Of a stretch of 64,000 bases of DNA, positions 53,785 to 64,000 are shown in pieces. Each line of letters begins with the position of its first letter. Positions within the stretch are counted from its first letter, which is position 1. The notes below the pieces were generated by a model. That model ran no database searches and had not been told where the DNA came from. It worked only from the letters and a program-made list of their open reading frames with translations. Where the stretch lies: positions 37,863,520 through 37,927,519 of the forward strand of contig JAKSZT010053764.1 in NCBI GenBank assembly GCA_026826555.1, in the 5' to 3' direction. The DNA is from Tolypeutes matacus. Taxonomy: Eukaryota > Chordata > Mammalia > Cingulata > Chlamyphoridae. The position numbers and the translations under genes are program-made.

Positions 53785-55423
53785 CTATAAAAATCAACAT
53801 AAATCAGATTAAAAACAAAACAAAACAAACAAAAAAAAACCCAGCTTATTACTGGGCACTAATTTGTGATCACTGTGAAGATCTATTTGAACCCAACAAA
53901 CTATTTCTAAAACTTGACTTCTAATCAAAGGCCCTTGGCTGACTTAAAAAAAAAAACCACAACACTAAGTTTTAGCCACTGGATTGATTCTGACCAAGGC
54001 AACTGGTTGTTTCCTCAGGATATGTGCATCCAGTTTGAAAAGGCATCTAAGCTCGAATCTCAGTTCTAACCTTAAAAGTACAAATGTTTGAAAATATAAC
54101 AAAACCAATATCCTGCATCTTATTCAACGTGGAGAGAAACTTGGTTTTAACATTGGACTTTATAATCGTTTTCGGACTTCCTTAAAACTGACTACCTGAA
54201 ACGCTGTTCTTTGAAATTTTACAAAGTTTACAAATATAACGGCAAATTAAAAGCCATAACCACTAACACTGGAGAGAGCAATCTCAAATCCTGATATGAG
54301 CAGGCACAAACTGCCAATTTCAGTGGGAGCTCGGGAACACGAATACCTTCACTAGCGGGAAATTAATAAGATAAAGAGGCCCGCCATAACAGTTTCTACG
54401 TGCCAGACTGCTGGCAAACGGGCTTTTAGACGCCCTCTCAGGATTGGCAGAAAGAGGCGACATGTGGCCCGTTTTAGAAAAGGAGGGGCTAGACAACATG
54501 GAGTCAAGATGAAGGGAGATTTATGTCCCTCAATCTTCCAGAAACTTTTATCGGTAAATTCACTCTTTTAACGACTAACTGAAACGATATCTTTCTGGCC
54601 CATCACCTAACAGTGAGGGTGTGGTGGAAGGACCGGATAAAGAGGTTTAAAGAAAATAGGGTCTACGGGTAAGAACGTTGCCGCGGTTCGTTCTCTAGTC
54701 ACCCTCCCTCAGACCCGGAAAATCTACGTATGGACTCGACTAGCTGTGCGCCATCATGCCCTCCCCATCCCAGACACCGGGATCGGCAACTGCCCACTAC
54801 CCGTAACCATAAAAGCAAAAGGCGATTTGCAGAAGCGCCGCACCTCTCCTCTCCTCACCCGGATCGGACGGGAAATGGCGGCCCGCGTAATGGCGCCTAC
54901 GTGCTACAAGGCGGAGCCGAGCGCGGGCCCCCTCCCCCACGCACCACGCGGTCCCGAGATCTCACCCCCCCGCACCCCCCTCCCTCACCGCGGGTGAGAC
55001 AAAGCAACAGAGGCAGCCGGGGCCATTCGATCACCCCCGCCCCAGGCCGGCAGGGCCAAAGTGCGGCGGGGCCCACACAAAGAGAGCGGCGTAGGCGCCG
55101 CGACGTGAGGCGTTCTCTGCCACCATCGGGCTCCCGCTCGCCGGGCCCTTTTTCCTTCCTACACATAATGCCTAGTTCCCAATTCTACACAACACCTCGC
55201 CCTAAAGGTAGATACCTCACAATTCCCTGAAGTCTCTAGTGCCACTACGAGGACTGCGGACCTACGCTCAGGGAAATGGCGGAGGTGGGGGGAGGGGAAG
55301 CCAGGCAACGTTCCCTGCGAAGCCGCCAACCACCAAGCAGCCCCTAGAACGGCCTCCTTCAAGCGGAAAAATTGGTCTCCGATCCTCGCCCCCACGCGCC
55401 GCCTGCCCAGCCCCGTTCCTCAC

Positions 55424-55520
55424 CGCGCGAGGCCGCCGTCCCTTCGCCGCCGCGCCGTCTCAGCCGGTCAAAGCTAGACAGAGAACCAGCGCAAGCCCCC
55501 GTCGCACTCCCCCGCCTGCT
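55424..55520 (-). other. HNRNPK: Candidate HNRNPK exon 1 (noncoding)
   Basis: A donor G|GTGAGG at 55424/55423 ends a GC-rich minus-strand segment that lies 70-100 bp downstream of a CCAAT box (55600-55596), a typical spacing. A second usable donor (GCG|GTGAGG near 54987) could mark an alternative first exon, so exon 1 is not settled. Confidence 0.4.
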
Positions 55521-55947
55521 CGCGCTCGCCTCCCCTATCTCGCCGCGGCGCCGGGTTGGCTGCCCCGGCTGTAGCGGTGGCGCGAGAGCAAAGTGATTGG
55601 CCCAAGGACGCGTCAATCAAGGCGCCGGGGAGGGGGACGACCCCGCCCCCCGCCGGCACCTCCCTTTGGACTGTGAGGCCGCCAAGGGCCCGAGAAAAAC
55701 TGGGCTTGGAAAAAGTCAACGCCAACCTTTTAGGGAGGCCAACTCCCTGCCTGAATCCCTAATACCCAAACCCCAATAACTCTAATTACCTATAGACCGC
55801 GTACGAGCAGAAGGCTGGTAATACGTCGAAGTCGGCGCGGCAAGAAACAGGATAATGGCGACCACGGTACTTTCGCTTGTAGCACCCTCCTTTCTCCCTC
55901 CTCCTCTCTCGTTCGCACATTTACTAGCTGGGGGGAGGGGGAGTACC

Positions 55948-55957
55948 TCTCGCGAGA
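55948..55957. promoter_or_regulatory. TCTCGCGAGA palindrome
   Basis: A perfect 10-bp palindrome in the middle of the HNRNPK/RMI1 CpG island. It is a known core-promoter element of TATA-less, often bidirectional housekeeping promoters. Confidence 0.85.
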
Positions 55958-55999
55958 ACTAAAGGCTATCTTGTGCACGCGCCGCGGGAGGGGGCGGGC

Positions 56000-56287
56000 A
56001 AGGGGCGTTTTCGAGGGCCGATGGAGTCTTTCAGGGTTGGAGGAGGGGTGTGAGCACGCGGCAAATCGGGCGGGAAGAGGCTAAAAGGATGAGATCTTGG
56101 CGGCTCCAGCAGTCACAATCGCGCGGCCCAGAGGTTGCATGAGGGAAAGCGGGACGCCAGGTCGGTGCTAGACCCAGACGAACGCCCCGGTCCCCGCAGT
56201 CCATACTAGCGTCTCCCTCCCTCTACGCTCCCTCCCCCCCCCCCGCCCCCGCCCCAGGCTGCCCGCTGCGGGACGACCTGCGCGTGG
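56000..56287 (+). other. RMI1: Candidate RMI1 exon 1 (noncoding), 5' end uncertain
   Basis: A strong donor GTGG|GTAAGTG at 56287/56288 on the plus strand closes the GC-rich segment downstream of TCTCGCGAGA. The left border is a guess. RMI1 encodes the OB-fold partner of BLM and TOP3A in double-Holliday-junction dissolution. Its single large coding exon is not in the window, since no frame longer than about 110 aa lies to the right. Confidence 0.45.
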
Positions 56288-56550
56288 GTAAGTGCCGGCC
56301 GCCCGGAGCCGCCCGCTGGGCCCGGCCTACGCCTCGGAAGCCTGATGTTTGTAACCGTCCCGGCGCCTATCCGGCGCGGCAGCTGGCGATTGGTACCCGG
56401 TTCGTTCGGGCAGTACCCGGGAAAAGGCGGGCGATGCGCCCGGCCCTTTGCAGGCGAGCTTCGGAGTCCTGGAGAACTTTGGTTGCGGCCCGGAGCTCCG
56501 CAATCAAAATCATCGGGGAGAACCGTCATTCTGACGCGACCTTTTTTGTT

Positions 56551-58556
56551 GTTAGTGGGGCCCGTGATACCAATATTTCAGTATTGTCATCGTTACAGTT
56601 TATTGCGTAAAAATTTTGAGTAAACGAATATTCCTCAAAGAGGAATGCAAATCGCGAAAAACGTTTTAGACATCGGCATTCAGTTCATTCAACTCTTTTA
56701 AAGCGCCTACAGTGTGCCAGGAGATTCGGCAGTGATCAAAACAGACATGAACCCGCCCTCAAAGAGCGTATCGTTCTAGGGTGTTGAATTTATACTCGGT
56801 TTGTGTTCGCTTACTTATCTCTAAGGCCCCTTGTGCCAAACTTTGATGATTTCTTTTGTTGAGACACATGAGGTCACTGAATCGGTGACAAACCTGGGAA
56901 ATTTGCCAGCCCTGTTAAAATATCTGCTTTCTACATCCTCACTCCAACCGTCCAGCCTCCACCAACAATCCCACGCTCAGGTTGGAGCATAAAGAGGATG
57001 TCATAATATACACATAAAGTTGAGTCCACCAAGAATAGATTATACTTTTTTTTTTTTAAGTAACGATGAATTTCTGCTGATTCATTCCTGCTGTAACTTG
57101 ATTTCCCTCTTGCATAATTTGCAACATACATATAACAGTATCCCTTATAATGGCTATGATTATGACCATCCATCAACTTTTACTTACCTGATTAAGAAAA
57201 AAACTCTTGTTATTAGGAACTGAAGTGGAAGATACGTTAATAAATACTGTTAGAGCAGTGTCTGGAGTTTTGGAAGTTATAAAAGGTGGTGATATTTCCT
57301 ATAGGTATATTGTCATTTTTGGAAAGTAAAACAACCCACCTTCTGGTTCTAAGATATAGTTCAAGTTTTTATTAAATATTCAACCAAAATTTTGATGAGT
57401 GTATGTAGGAACTGGCAATACTTGGATTATAGAGATTTAGTATGCCAGTCAGAACTTGCAGCATTTAATTGAGTCTATCATTTAAAACCTAGTACATTTC
57501 ACTACAAATATGCATACGTAGGGGTACTGTAATGATGCTTTCCTTCTAGTTAGTATTTCTGTTGCAGCCATCTTCTGTGGTTGATAAGCAGTGATGAGGG
57601 ATGAGCTGCACTCCAAAGCAGCCCTGTAGTCAGCCTCTGTAGTCAGAGAAATCTATTTTTCCCAGTTTTACTGTCTCCTGACTGGACTCTTACTAATGGG
57701 ATCCTGTTAAAAGCTGTTATTCACCTTCTCCATAACATTGTAGGGTGTGTTTTGTTTTGTTTTCCTGCTTGTTTCCTTCCTTATCTCTTTTCTCTTCATT
57801 TCTTTTTAGGTTTACTCTCCATCATAGGAAAGTCTGTCCTCCCCCCATCCTTTCATCTTCTGTTTAAAATTGGAGAGTATTTAACCTTAACTATTATACT
57901 TGTGCTCATTCAAGGTCTTGCCAACTTGATTGATACATTCAGTGACTCCTGCCTGCTGTAATTAATTGCATGATTCTTTTGGCTCTCACTGAATTTAGAG
58001 CTAGTATTACTTAGCTGTGGAATTTATTTTAGGTGGACTGATTTGAGATTGTACACTAACCATCTGGATTATTACTTAAAATATTACCCATGACTACCAT
58101 TTACTGAGTTCACCACAGTGTGCCAGACCCTGCTTATTGCAGTCCTGGGAGTAAGTTGTGATTATCTTTATTTAATTGGTTGAGGAAATTAAGAGAAGTT
58201 AAGGTACATTTCCAAGGTCACATAGCAGAGTTGCGATTTAAACTCCTAAGCCTAGGCTTTTTCTGTCTTTGCCTTCCATTAGTTTATGGAGGATCCACAA
58301 ACATCTCCACTGACTACTGTCTTTCATTTCAGTCATTATATATACATTTTCCCCTCTAATTTTCAAAGTTCTGGGATATCCTTGTAGTCGTCTTCAACAA
58401 ATTAAAACATAGACATAGCTTTATTTTTTAGTTGAAGACAGTGGAAACATAGAGTGGTTATGATTTAAATATTTGCTAGCACTTTTTAAAGTATCAGCTA
58501 GAATGCCATATAGAATGTATAAAAGGATGCTGCTTCTGCCCTTTTTTCTATTTCAG
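56551..58556 (+). other. Presumed RMI1 intron 1
   Basis: Unique sequence without coding signal apart from a MIR relic at 58090-58270. Short open frames (57752-57961 and others) have no recognised domain. Confidence 0.5.
58090..58270 (-). mobile_element. MIR relic
   Basis: Reverse MIR signature: ACTGAGTTCACCACAGTGTG CCAGACC, then GAGGAAATTAAGAGAAGTTA and CCAAGGTCACATAGCAGAGT. Confidence 0.75.
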
Positions 58557-58631
58557 GAAAACAAAAGTGGAATATGTGAGGCTGCATGACCAAAAAATAA
58601 CGTACAAATCAAGTATTCCTTAACCTCAGTG
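58557..58631 (+). other. RMI1: Candidate RMI1 exon 2 (noncoding)
   Basis: A strong pyrimidine tract and acceptor (CCCTTTTTTCTATTTCAG) and a perfect donor (CAGTG|GTAAGTGAT) bound a 75-nt segment, GAAAACAAAAGTGGAATATG ... CAAGTATTCCTTAACCTCAGTG. It contains no long frame, consistent with a 5' UTR exon. Assignment rests on splice signals and position only. Confidence 0.5.
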
Positions 58632-58873
58632 GTAAGTGATAGAATTTTTTCTTCTGCTGCTCAGTTACTGCAGTTAAAATCTAGAATATGCCAAGCTTCA
58701 TATATACAATATATCAATCAAGTTTTAAAAAACATTTTTTCCCTGATTATAAAATTAATGGGTTAAGCTGTGTGTAATTTTATATCTGGTCCTGTCCCTA
58801 ACAAAATAGGAACATATTTCTGGGTTATTAAATAACCCTTTAAAATTTTTTAAGTCTCCATAGCCTTACTTTT

Positions 58874-59088
58874 TTTTTTTAAAGTTACTGGGGCCAGGGA
58901 TTGAACCCCAGACCTTGTATGTGGGAAGCTGGCACTCTGCCACTAAGCCACATTGGCTCACCTGAGTTGGTTTTTTCATTTGTTTGTTTGTTCTTTGTTT
59001 TTTTGTTGTTTTTAGAAGGCATCAGGGACCAAACCCGGAACCTCCCATGTGGGAAGCAGGCATTCAACTGTGAGCTACATCTGCTCCC
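58874..59088 (-). mobile_element. Dimeric tRNA SINE with linker, reverse
   Basis: Two reversed units (GATTGAACCCCAGACC near 58899 and CCAAACCCGGAACC near 59030) are joined by CTGAGTTGGTTTTTTCATTT, the common linker. The duplication AGCCTTA(C/A)TTTT lies at 58862-58873 and 59089-59100. Confidence 0.92.
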
Positions 59089-59100
59089 AGCCTTAATTTT

Positions 59101-60589
59101 GTGACTATAATACAATATTTTAATTATTTTTCTATTTTTGAGCATTTAGATTTTTTTCCTCCCACAGTATGAAAACAGTGGTAAGTACTCTGGCACATAA
59201 ATTTTGTCCTCATTTTATGATTGTTTCGTTAAGATTAATTCTAGAAAGTAAAAGAAGTACATCATATGATGTGAACATTTCTTAATGTACAATTTAAAAA
59301 CAATTTTTTCCATATTTATTTCTTTTATCTTGGACAGTGGGCTCTTGAGGACCGGACTTGTCCTTTGTATATTAGCAGACGAGAAGTTGTGGCACCTAGC
59401 TAATCTCCTTCTAAGCTGCTTCTACCTGCAGTGACTATGGTTACCCATAGAAAGGGAAGGACAGAAATGTTAGGAATTCTCAAAAGGACTAGATGCAGGG
59501 AATAAAATTTACTGAATTATTAAAGGTCTTGGCTCTTGAAACCCAGTCTAAACATTTGTAATATAAATCTCATATAATAATACTTTTTCCATTTAATTAA
59601 AACATTTTATAATCTTTCTAACCTGTAGGGGGAAATCCTCTTATACACTGAGGCATATTTTTATTATAACTATTATAAGATAAAGTTATGGGGACTATAG
59701 CCATGTTCCAGATCAGTCATACTACCCACTTGGCTTTGCTGCTAAATGAAGCATCCTGTGTAACAAATGCGCTTTTAGCAGTGAATTTTTCCCCAGTTTT
59801 TGACTTTTTGGTAAAATATTTTAGAACAGCTTTATTGTGTATACAATGTTAAATGTTTCTTATCACATTTGCTTTAAAAATGTCTTAATTATATTCTTGG
59901 GTTTTAATCATTAGAATTTTTTTCCTTGCCTAGTTATAACAACATTACTATAAAATTATATTATGTCAGTTTAGCTATATAAGTAGAGAATGAGATCCTG
60001 GAGGGGAGTACTTGGAGACAGTTATTAATTAGAACTGCTACACATTAATGGAGCAATTTAGTTGTGGTTCACTGAGCAGTGTTTCTCATAATTTGTCTAA
60101 ACGGTGAGCTGAATGGAGTTCTGTCATTTGCCATGTTCAGAAACACAAAGAATTGCATGTTTGGAATAAACAAAAACAAACGAAAAACCCTGATACCTAT
60201 GCCTTCAAATAACACGTCATAATATTTGAACACTTTTTTTTCATTATTCATTTGGTATTTTAATATGGTTATAGCAAAAGAAAAAGTATTACTTAACCAT
60301 GACATTGTTGTTTTGAAACTATCACAAAGATAAGTACAGTAGATAATATGTTTTTTTTTTTTTTTTTAGGTAATGTTTTTAAGTTTTTCTTTCAATTGAC
60401 TTTGTAAATGAAATAATTTAGAATGCACTAGGTAAGCTTGCTATTTAAATGAGATCTGAGAAAAGTCTGTTCATTATAGTAACTATGTGGTACTCTTGAA
60501 GAATGACCATTTATATATGGATTTTTTTTGTGCAAATGAGAGACTGGATATTCTTTCTCTTTGCACTTGAGCAAAACAGGGATAGGATG
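59101..60589 (+). other. RMI1 intron, unique AT-rich sequence
   Basis: No exon, RNA or assignable repeat seen. The open frame at 60069-60305 (minus) has no recognised domain. Confidence 0.5.
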
Positions 60590-60780
60590 AAGATGAACAG
60601 ACTTCGAGTTCTAGTTCTGGGTCTGCTATTAGGTATGAAATTTTAGGTCAACCCTTAATCTTCATGCCTCTATCTCATCATTTATCAAATAGATGATAAT
60701 ACCTACCCTTTCTATCACAAAATATTATTTCAGGATTTGGATAATATTGCAGATGTGAAAGTAATTTTGAAAAATGTTTA
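60590..60780 (+). mobile_element. MIR relic
   Basis: Forward MIR layout: TCGAGTTCTAGTTCTGGGTC, AAATTTTAGGTCAACCCTTA ATC, CTCTATCTCATCATTTATCA AATAGATGATAATACCTACC. Confidence 0.75.
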
Positions 60781-61362
60781 AAATCTTTTCATAAAAGATT
60801 TGAATTTTTGTTTTCAGTAACCCCATATTTTCAATTCTCTGTTTATATATCTGTACCTCTTGGGATATATAAAATTAATATCTTAGAAATTCATCCTTAT
60901 GCTTTTCATTGTGTAGCCTTGACTTTTTCAATTCGCAACCAATCAGTTTTTCTTTTTTTCTTACTGGTTCCTTCGTCCATCATAATAGAAGTCTCACAGT
61001 ATTATTTCCTTGTATGTAACAGGTTTGGATAGAAAATAGCATTTGTATTATACAGCTGCATATAATAACTTAGGGGTATATATTGTACCCAGGGACAAAA
61101 AATTCTGCAAGCAGTTTAATGATCATTGTGCGTGTATGTTTGATAATTCACTTGAACAATTTATAACTCTTCTGAAAGTACGCTTTGTTCTGATTTCAGT
61201 TTACATACCTAAAGACTATTATCATATTACCATACCACCTTTGCAAATTATACGAGGTCTGATTGCCAGCATTGTCATGTTTAAATTTTAGTGGGGAACA
61301 TAGGTAACTCATTGAACCAGTACTCTTAAGCGTTATGGACCTGGTTTAATTTTTGAGATTAG

Positions 61363-61462
61363 ATGGAGGATGGATGTGGCTCAAATGGTTGGGGCGTCCG
61401 TCTCCCATATGAAGGGACCCGGGTTCGATCCCTGGGGCCTCCCAATAAAAAAAAAAATAATA
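61363..61462 (+). mobile_element. Short tRNA SINE
   Basis: The head GGATGTGGCTCAAATGGTTG and B box GGTTCGATCCCTG are followed directly by an A-rich tail. A second SINE follows after 13 bp. Confidence 0.9.
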
Positions 61463-61475
61463 AAAACAATGACAG

Positions 61476-61680
61476 GGAAGCGGATGTGGCTCAAGTGGTT
61501 GAGCTCCCACCTACCATGTGGGAGGTCCCGGGTTCGGTTCCTGGTGCCTCCTGGAGAAGACGAGCAAGACAGAGAGCTGGTGCAACAGGCTAGTGCGGCA
61601 AGCTGATGCAACAAGATGACACAAAGAGGAAACACAGTGAGACACAACAAAGCAAAGAATCACAAGAACAGATGCAATAA
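61476..61680 (+). mobile_element. DAS-type tRNA SINE
   Basis: The head GGGAAGCGGATGTGGCTCAA and B box GGTTCGGTTCCTG are followed by a body rich in GACGAGCAAGACAGAGAGC and GATGCAACAAGATGACAC, then AATAAAATAG. Whether this and the preceding unit inserted together is unclear. Confidence 0.9.
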
Positions 61681-61774
61681 AATAGTAATCTATATATATA
61701 AATACAGATCTTTTGATATTGAGGATAAGATGTCACTGAGCTATGGCCTCATGGAATGGAAACATGCTTTGAGG

Positions 61775-63720
61775 TTTTTCTCAAAGTTTCTTTTTATTAG
61801 AGCAATGTGGGTTTACAGAAAAATCATGCAGAAAGTACAGAGTTCCCATATACCATGCCCCCAAGTTTCCGTTACTAATATTTTGCATTAGTATGGTACC
61901 TTTGTTAGAACTGACAAAACATTATATTATTAATTATGAACCATAGTTTTCAATGGTGTTCATTTCTTACATTGTACAGTTATATTCTGGTAACATATAT
62001 ACAACTTAAAAATTATTAATTTTTTGCTTGGAACTATTAACATGGCTTTATTTTGGTTAATTTCATATTTTGGTGTTATTTTGTTGTAGGTCTGTTGCTT
62101 ATGAAATACACAACGGGATTTGGTTTATCCAATTTGAGAGCATCAATCTTTTAATAGGCAAGTTTAATTTATTTATATTTATTATGATTGCTGACATAGT
62201 TACACTTATTTCTACTGTCTTCATTGTTTCTAATTATAATGCCCCCTTTTGTGTCTGCGGTTGGATTGATTGTTTTCCTTATTCTTTGTTTTCCTCAGCT
62301 AGTTTGAAAGTTAGTTATTATATATTTTTTTCTTTTGGTGTTAACCAACCAAAGGAATGTATAATTCTATGAGTTTTGACAAACACATATAGTCACGTAA
62401 CCAACACCACCACAATCAAAGAACAGTTTAATCACCTCCAGAATTTGTAGCCACTCCCTCTCCATTCCCTCAGCCCTTGGCCACCACCTAACTGTTTTGT
62501 TTCTATAGTGTTGCCTTTTCCAGGATATTATATAAATGGAATTAAACAGTCTTTGTCTGGCTTCTTCTGTATAGCTTACTGCATTTGACATTCATCCATG
62601 TTGTTGGGTGTATCAGTAGATTTTTCCTTTTTATTACCAAATTCCATTGTATAGATATACTATAGTTTGTTTATTCACCAGTTGAAGAAATTTGAGTTGC
62701 TACCACTTTTTTTTTCTTATTTTAGCTATTCTAATAGGTATTTGCCATCCTTGTATCTTCTTTGGTGAAGTGTTCTGAACTTTTACTCATTTTAAAATTG
62801 TCTTCTTATGGAATTCTTAGAATTCTTTCTGTATTCTGGATACAAGTCATTTGTCAGTTATGTTTTTTTCCTGGTCTATGGCTTGTCTTTTTATTCTCTT
62901 CCCAGTATCTTCCATAGAGCAGAAGTTTCAAATTTTGATCAAGCCCAGTTTCCCAATTTATCAATTTCTTTCTTTTATGGATCATGTTTTTGGTGTCATA
63001 GCTAAGAAAACTTTTAGGAAACTAAGGTCACACAGATTTTTCTACTATGTTTTCTTGTAGATATTTTATAGTTTTCATTTTTACATTTAGATCTATTCTA
63101 GATCCTTTGCCTTTTTATATAAACTTTAGAGTCATCTTGTCATTTGCTACAGAAATGAAGGATTGCTAGCTTTTAAATGGAATTGCATTGAACTATAAAT
63201 CAGTTTGGGAAAAATTGACATCTTAACAAGATAATATCTTCCAGTCAGTGAACATAGCATATCTCTGTTTTGGTTGTCTTTGATTTCTTTCATTAGTAAT
63301 TTGGAAATTTCAGCACACACATCCTGCACATATTTTGTTTATTGGCTTTTTTGGTGTTACTGTAAATTGTATTGTTTATTTCCATTTCTAATTGTTCACT
63401 GCAAGTATATAAAATGAAAATTAATTTTTGTTCTGTATATAGACCATATATCCTGCAATCTTGCTAACTCATTTATTAGTTCTAGTAGCTTTTTTGTAGA
63501 TTCTTTGGCATTTTTATTTGAATAGAGATGATTTAAAATTTTTTTTTTAATAATCTTAATACCTTTTTTCCTTTTTCTTGCTTTATTGCACTAATTATAT
63601 TGAATAGAAATGTTGAGAGTCCTTGTCTTGTTCCTGATCTTATGGAAAAGTCTTTCATACCTTTAATTTTTAAGTATGCATACACTTGTACAATTTTGTT
63701 CATTGCTGGTAGCAGAAATG
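61775..63720 (-). mobile_element. L1, reverse orientation (3' region and part of ORF2)
   Basis: Reverse L1 text can be followed: 3' region at 61.78-62.03 kb, then CAACACCACCACAATCAAAG, TTTTATTACCAAATTCCATT GTATAGATATAC and TTCATCCATGTTGTTG (62.4-62.65 kb). ORF2-derived sequence follows to about 63.7 kb. About 300 bp (62.04-62.36 kb) do not fit clearly. No open frame remains. Confidence 0.72.
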
Positions 63721-64000
63721 AAAAATTCTGTAGGACAAATGGAAGATAAAGTTAAGAAAGTCTCGCCCCAAAGTAAAACATAGTACAAAAAAATCAATGA
63801 AACAGAAAAAAATCAAAGAAAATAAAAGTATTTTTATGTGTATCATTAAAAAGATTGAATTTTAAAGAATTGTTTTGAAAAAATAGCAATCCCTTTTCCC
63901 CCTTCTCCTTTATTCCCTTTTTCCAGAAGTAACCACTTTCAAATTTCTAGTTGATTCTTTTTTATATTTATTTTCATAGCTCTGAAAACTATGTAAATAT
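63721..64000. other. AT-rich end of window
   Basis: No exon or RNA signal seen. This should still lie in an RMI1 intron. Confidence 0.45.

Larger units (their letters stand above)
54650..56550. promoter_or_regulatory. Divergent CpG-island promoter of HNRNPK and RMI1
   Basis: A CpG island of almost 2 kb without TATA boxes separates the HNRNPK 5' exons (minus) from the RMI1 first exon (plus). It contains an inverted CCAAT (ATTGG at 55596-55600), ATGGCGG elements at about 54874 and 55276, and TCTCGCGAGA at 55948-55957. In human the two genes are head to head in the same way. A YY1-like AATGGCG (55854) lies on the plus strand. Confidence 0.8.

Noticed and set aside
54730..55725. Several open frames of 80-166 codons in the HNRNPK/RMI1 CpG island
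   Set aside because: Proline/arginine-rich frames on both strands are expected in CpG islands; no domain, and they overlap each other.
56284..56610. A 108-codon frame at the RMI1 5' side considered as RMI1 coding start
   Set aside because: It does not resemble the RMI1 N-terminus; human RMI1 is coded in one large downstream exon, absent here.
62070..62372. A 100-codon hydrophobic frame considered as a membrane protein
   Set aside because: AT-rich sequence within L1-related DNA, no start context or conserved domain.

Overview
This is a vertebrate nuclear window, and the repeats point to a xenarthran, most likely an armadillo (inference). About two dozen tRNA-derived SINEs of the armadillo DAS type are scattered through it. 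They carry internal A and B box promoters and tails built from GATAAATGAATAAATAAATA. Many are still flanked by target-site duplications (TSDs) of 10-16 bp. The genes match the human 9q21.32 order: KIF27 promoter, QNG1 (C9orf64), HNRNPK with MIR7-1, then RMI1. Genes were identified by reading exons against remembered families; no database search was possible.

Layout. Positions 1-3.9 kb end in a small CpG-rich block at about 3.6-3.8 kb that fits the KIF27 first exon and promoter (minus strand). Positions 4-17.7 kb are mostly repeats: DAS SINEs, MIR/L2/MER5 relics, and one long plus-strand L1 (about 10.98-17.69 kb). That L1 is interrupted by three SINE insertions, a solo LTR and an RPL7A processed pseudogene. 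QNG1 (queuosine salvage glycosylase, minus) has four coding exons between 19.80 and 33.89 kb, with a CpG-island promoter at 33.4-34.6 kb. Its third intron holds a nested stack of L1, LTR, SINE and an orphan retrocopy. Positions 34.6-42.5 kb are intergenic, with an RPL31 processed pseudogene and a second intact solo LTR.

HNRNPK (minus) runs from about 42.52 to 55.52 kb. Fifteen coding exons assemble to exactly 1,392 nt (463 aa plus stop). They include a 16-nt microexon, a 72-nt cassette exon and two tandem terminal acceptors giving the two known C-termini. The miR-7-1 hairpin lies in the last intron. HNRNPK and RMI1 (plus) share a divergent CpG island (about 54.7-56.5 kb) containing the palindrome TCTCGCGAGA. 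Only candidate 5' noncoding exons of RMI1 are present; its coding exon must lie beyond the right edge. The last 5 kb are RMI1 intron, partly filled by a minus-strand L1.

Functionally, QNG1 (queuine salvage for tRNA modification), hnRNP K (poly(C)-binding RNA/DNA regulator), miR-7 and RMI1 (BLM-TOP3A dissolvasome) are unrelated neighbours. The real coupling is miR-7-1 inside HNRNPK and the HNRNPK/RMI1 divergent promoter. I found no convincing new biological system. The most interesting signals are the polypyrimidine-poor HNRNPK acceptor with repeated GCCCA-type motifs, the duplicated terminal splice sites, the L1 with tandem 5' units and an RPL7A patch, and the unidentified retrocopy.
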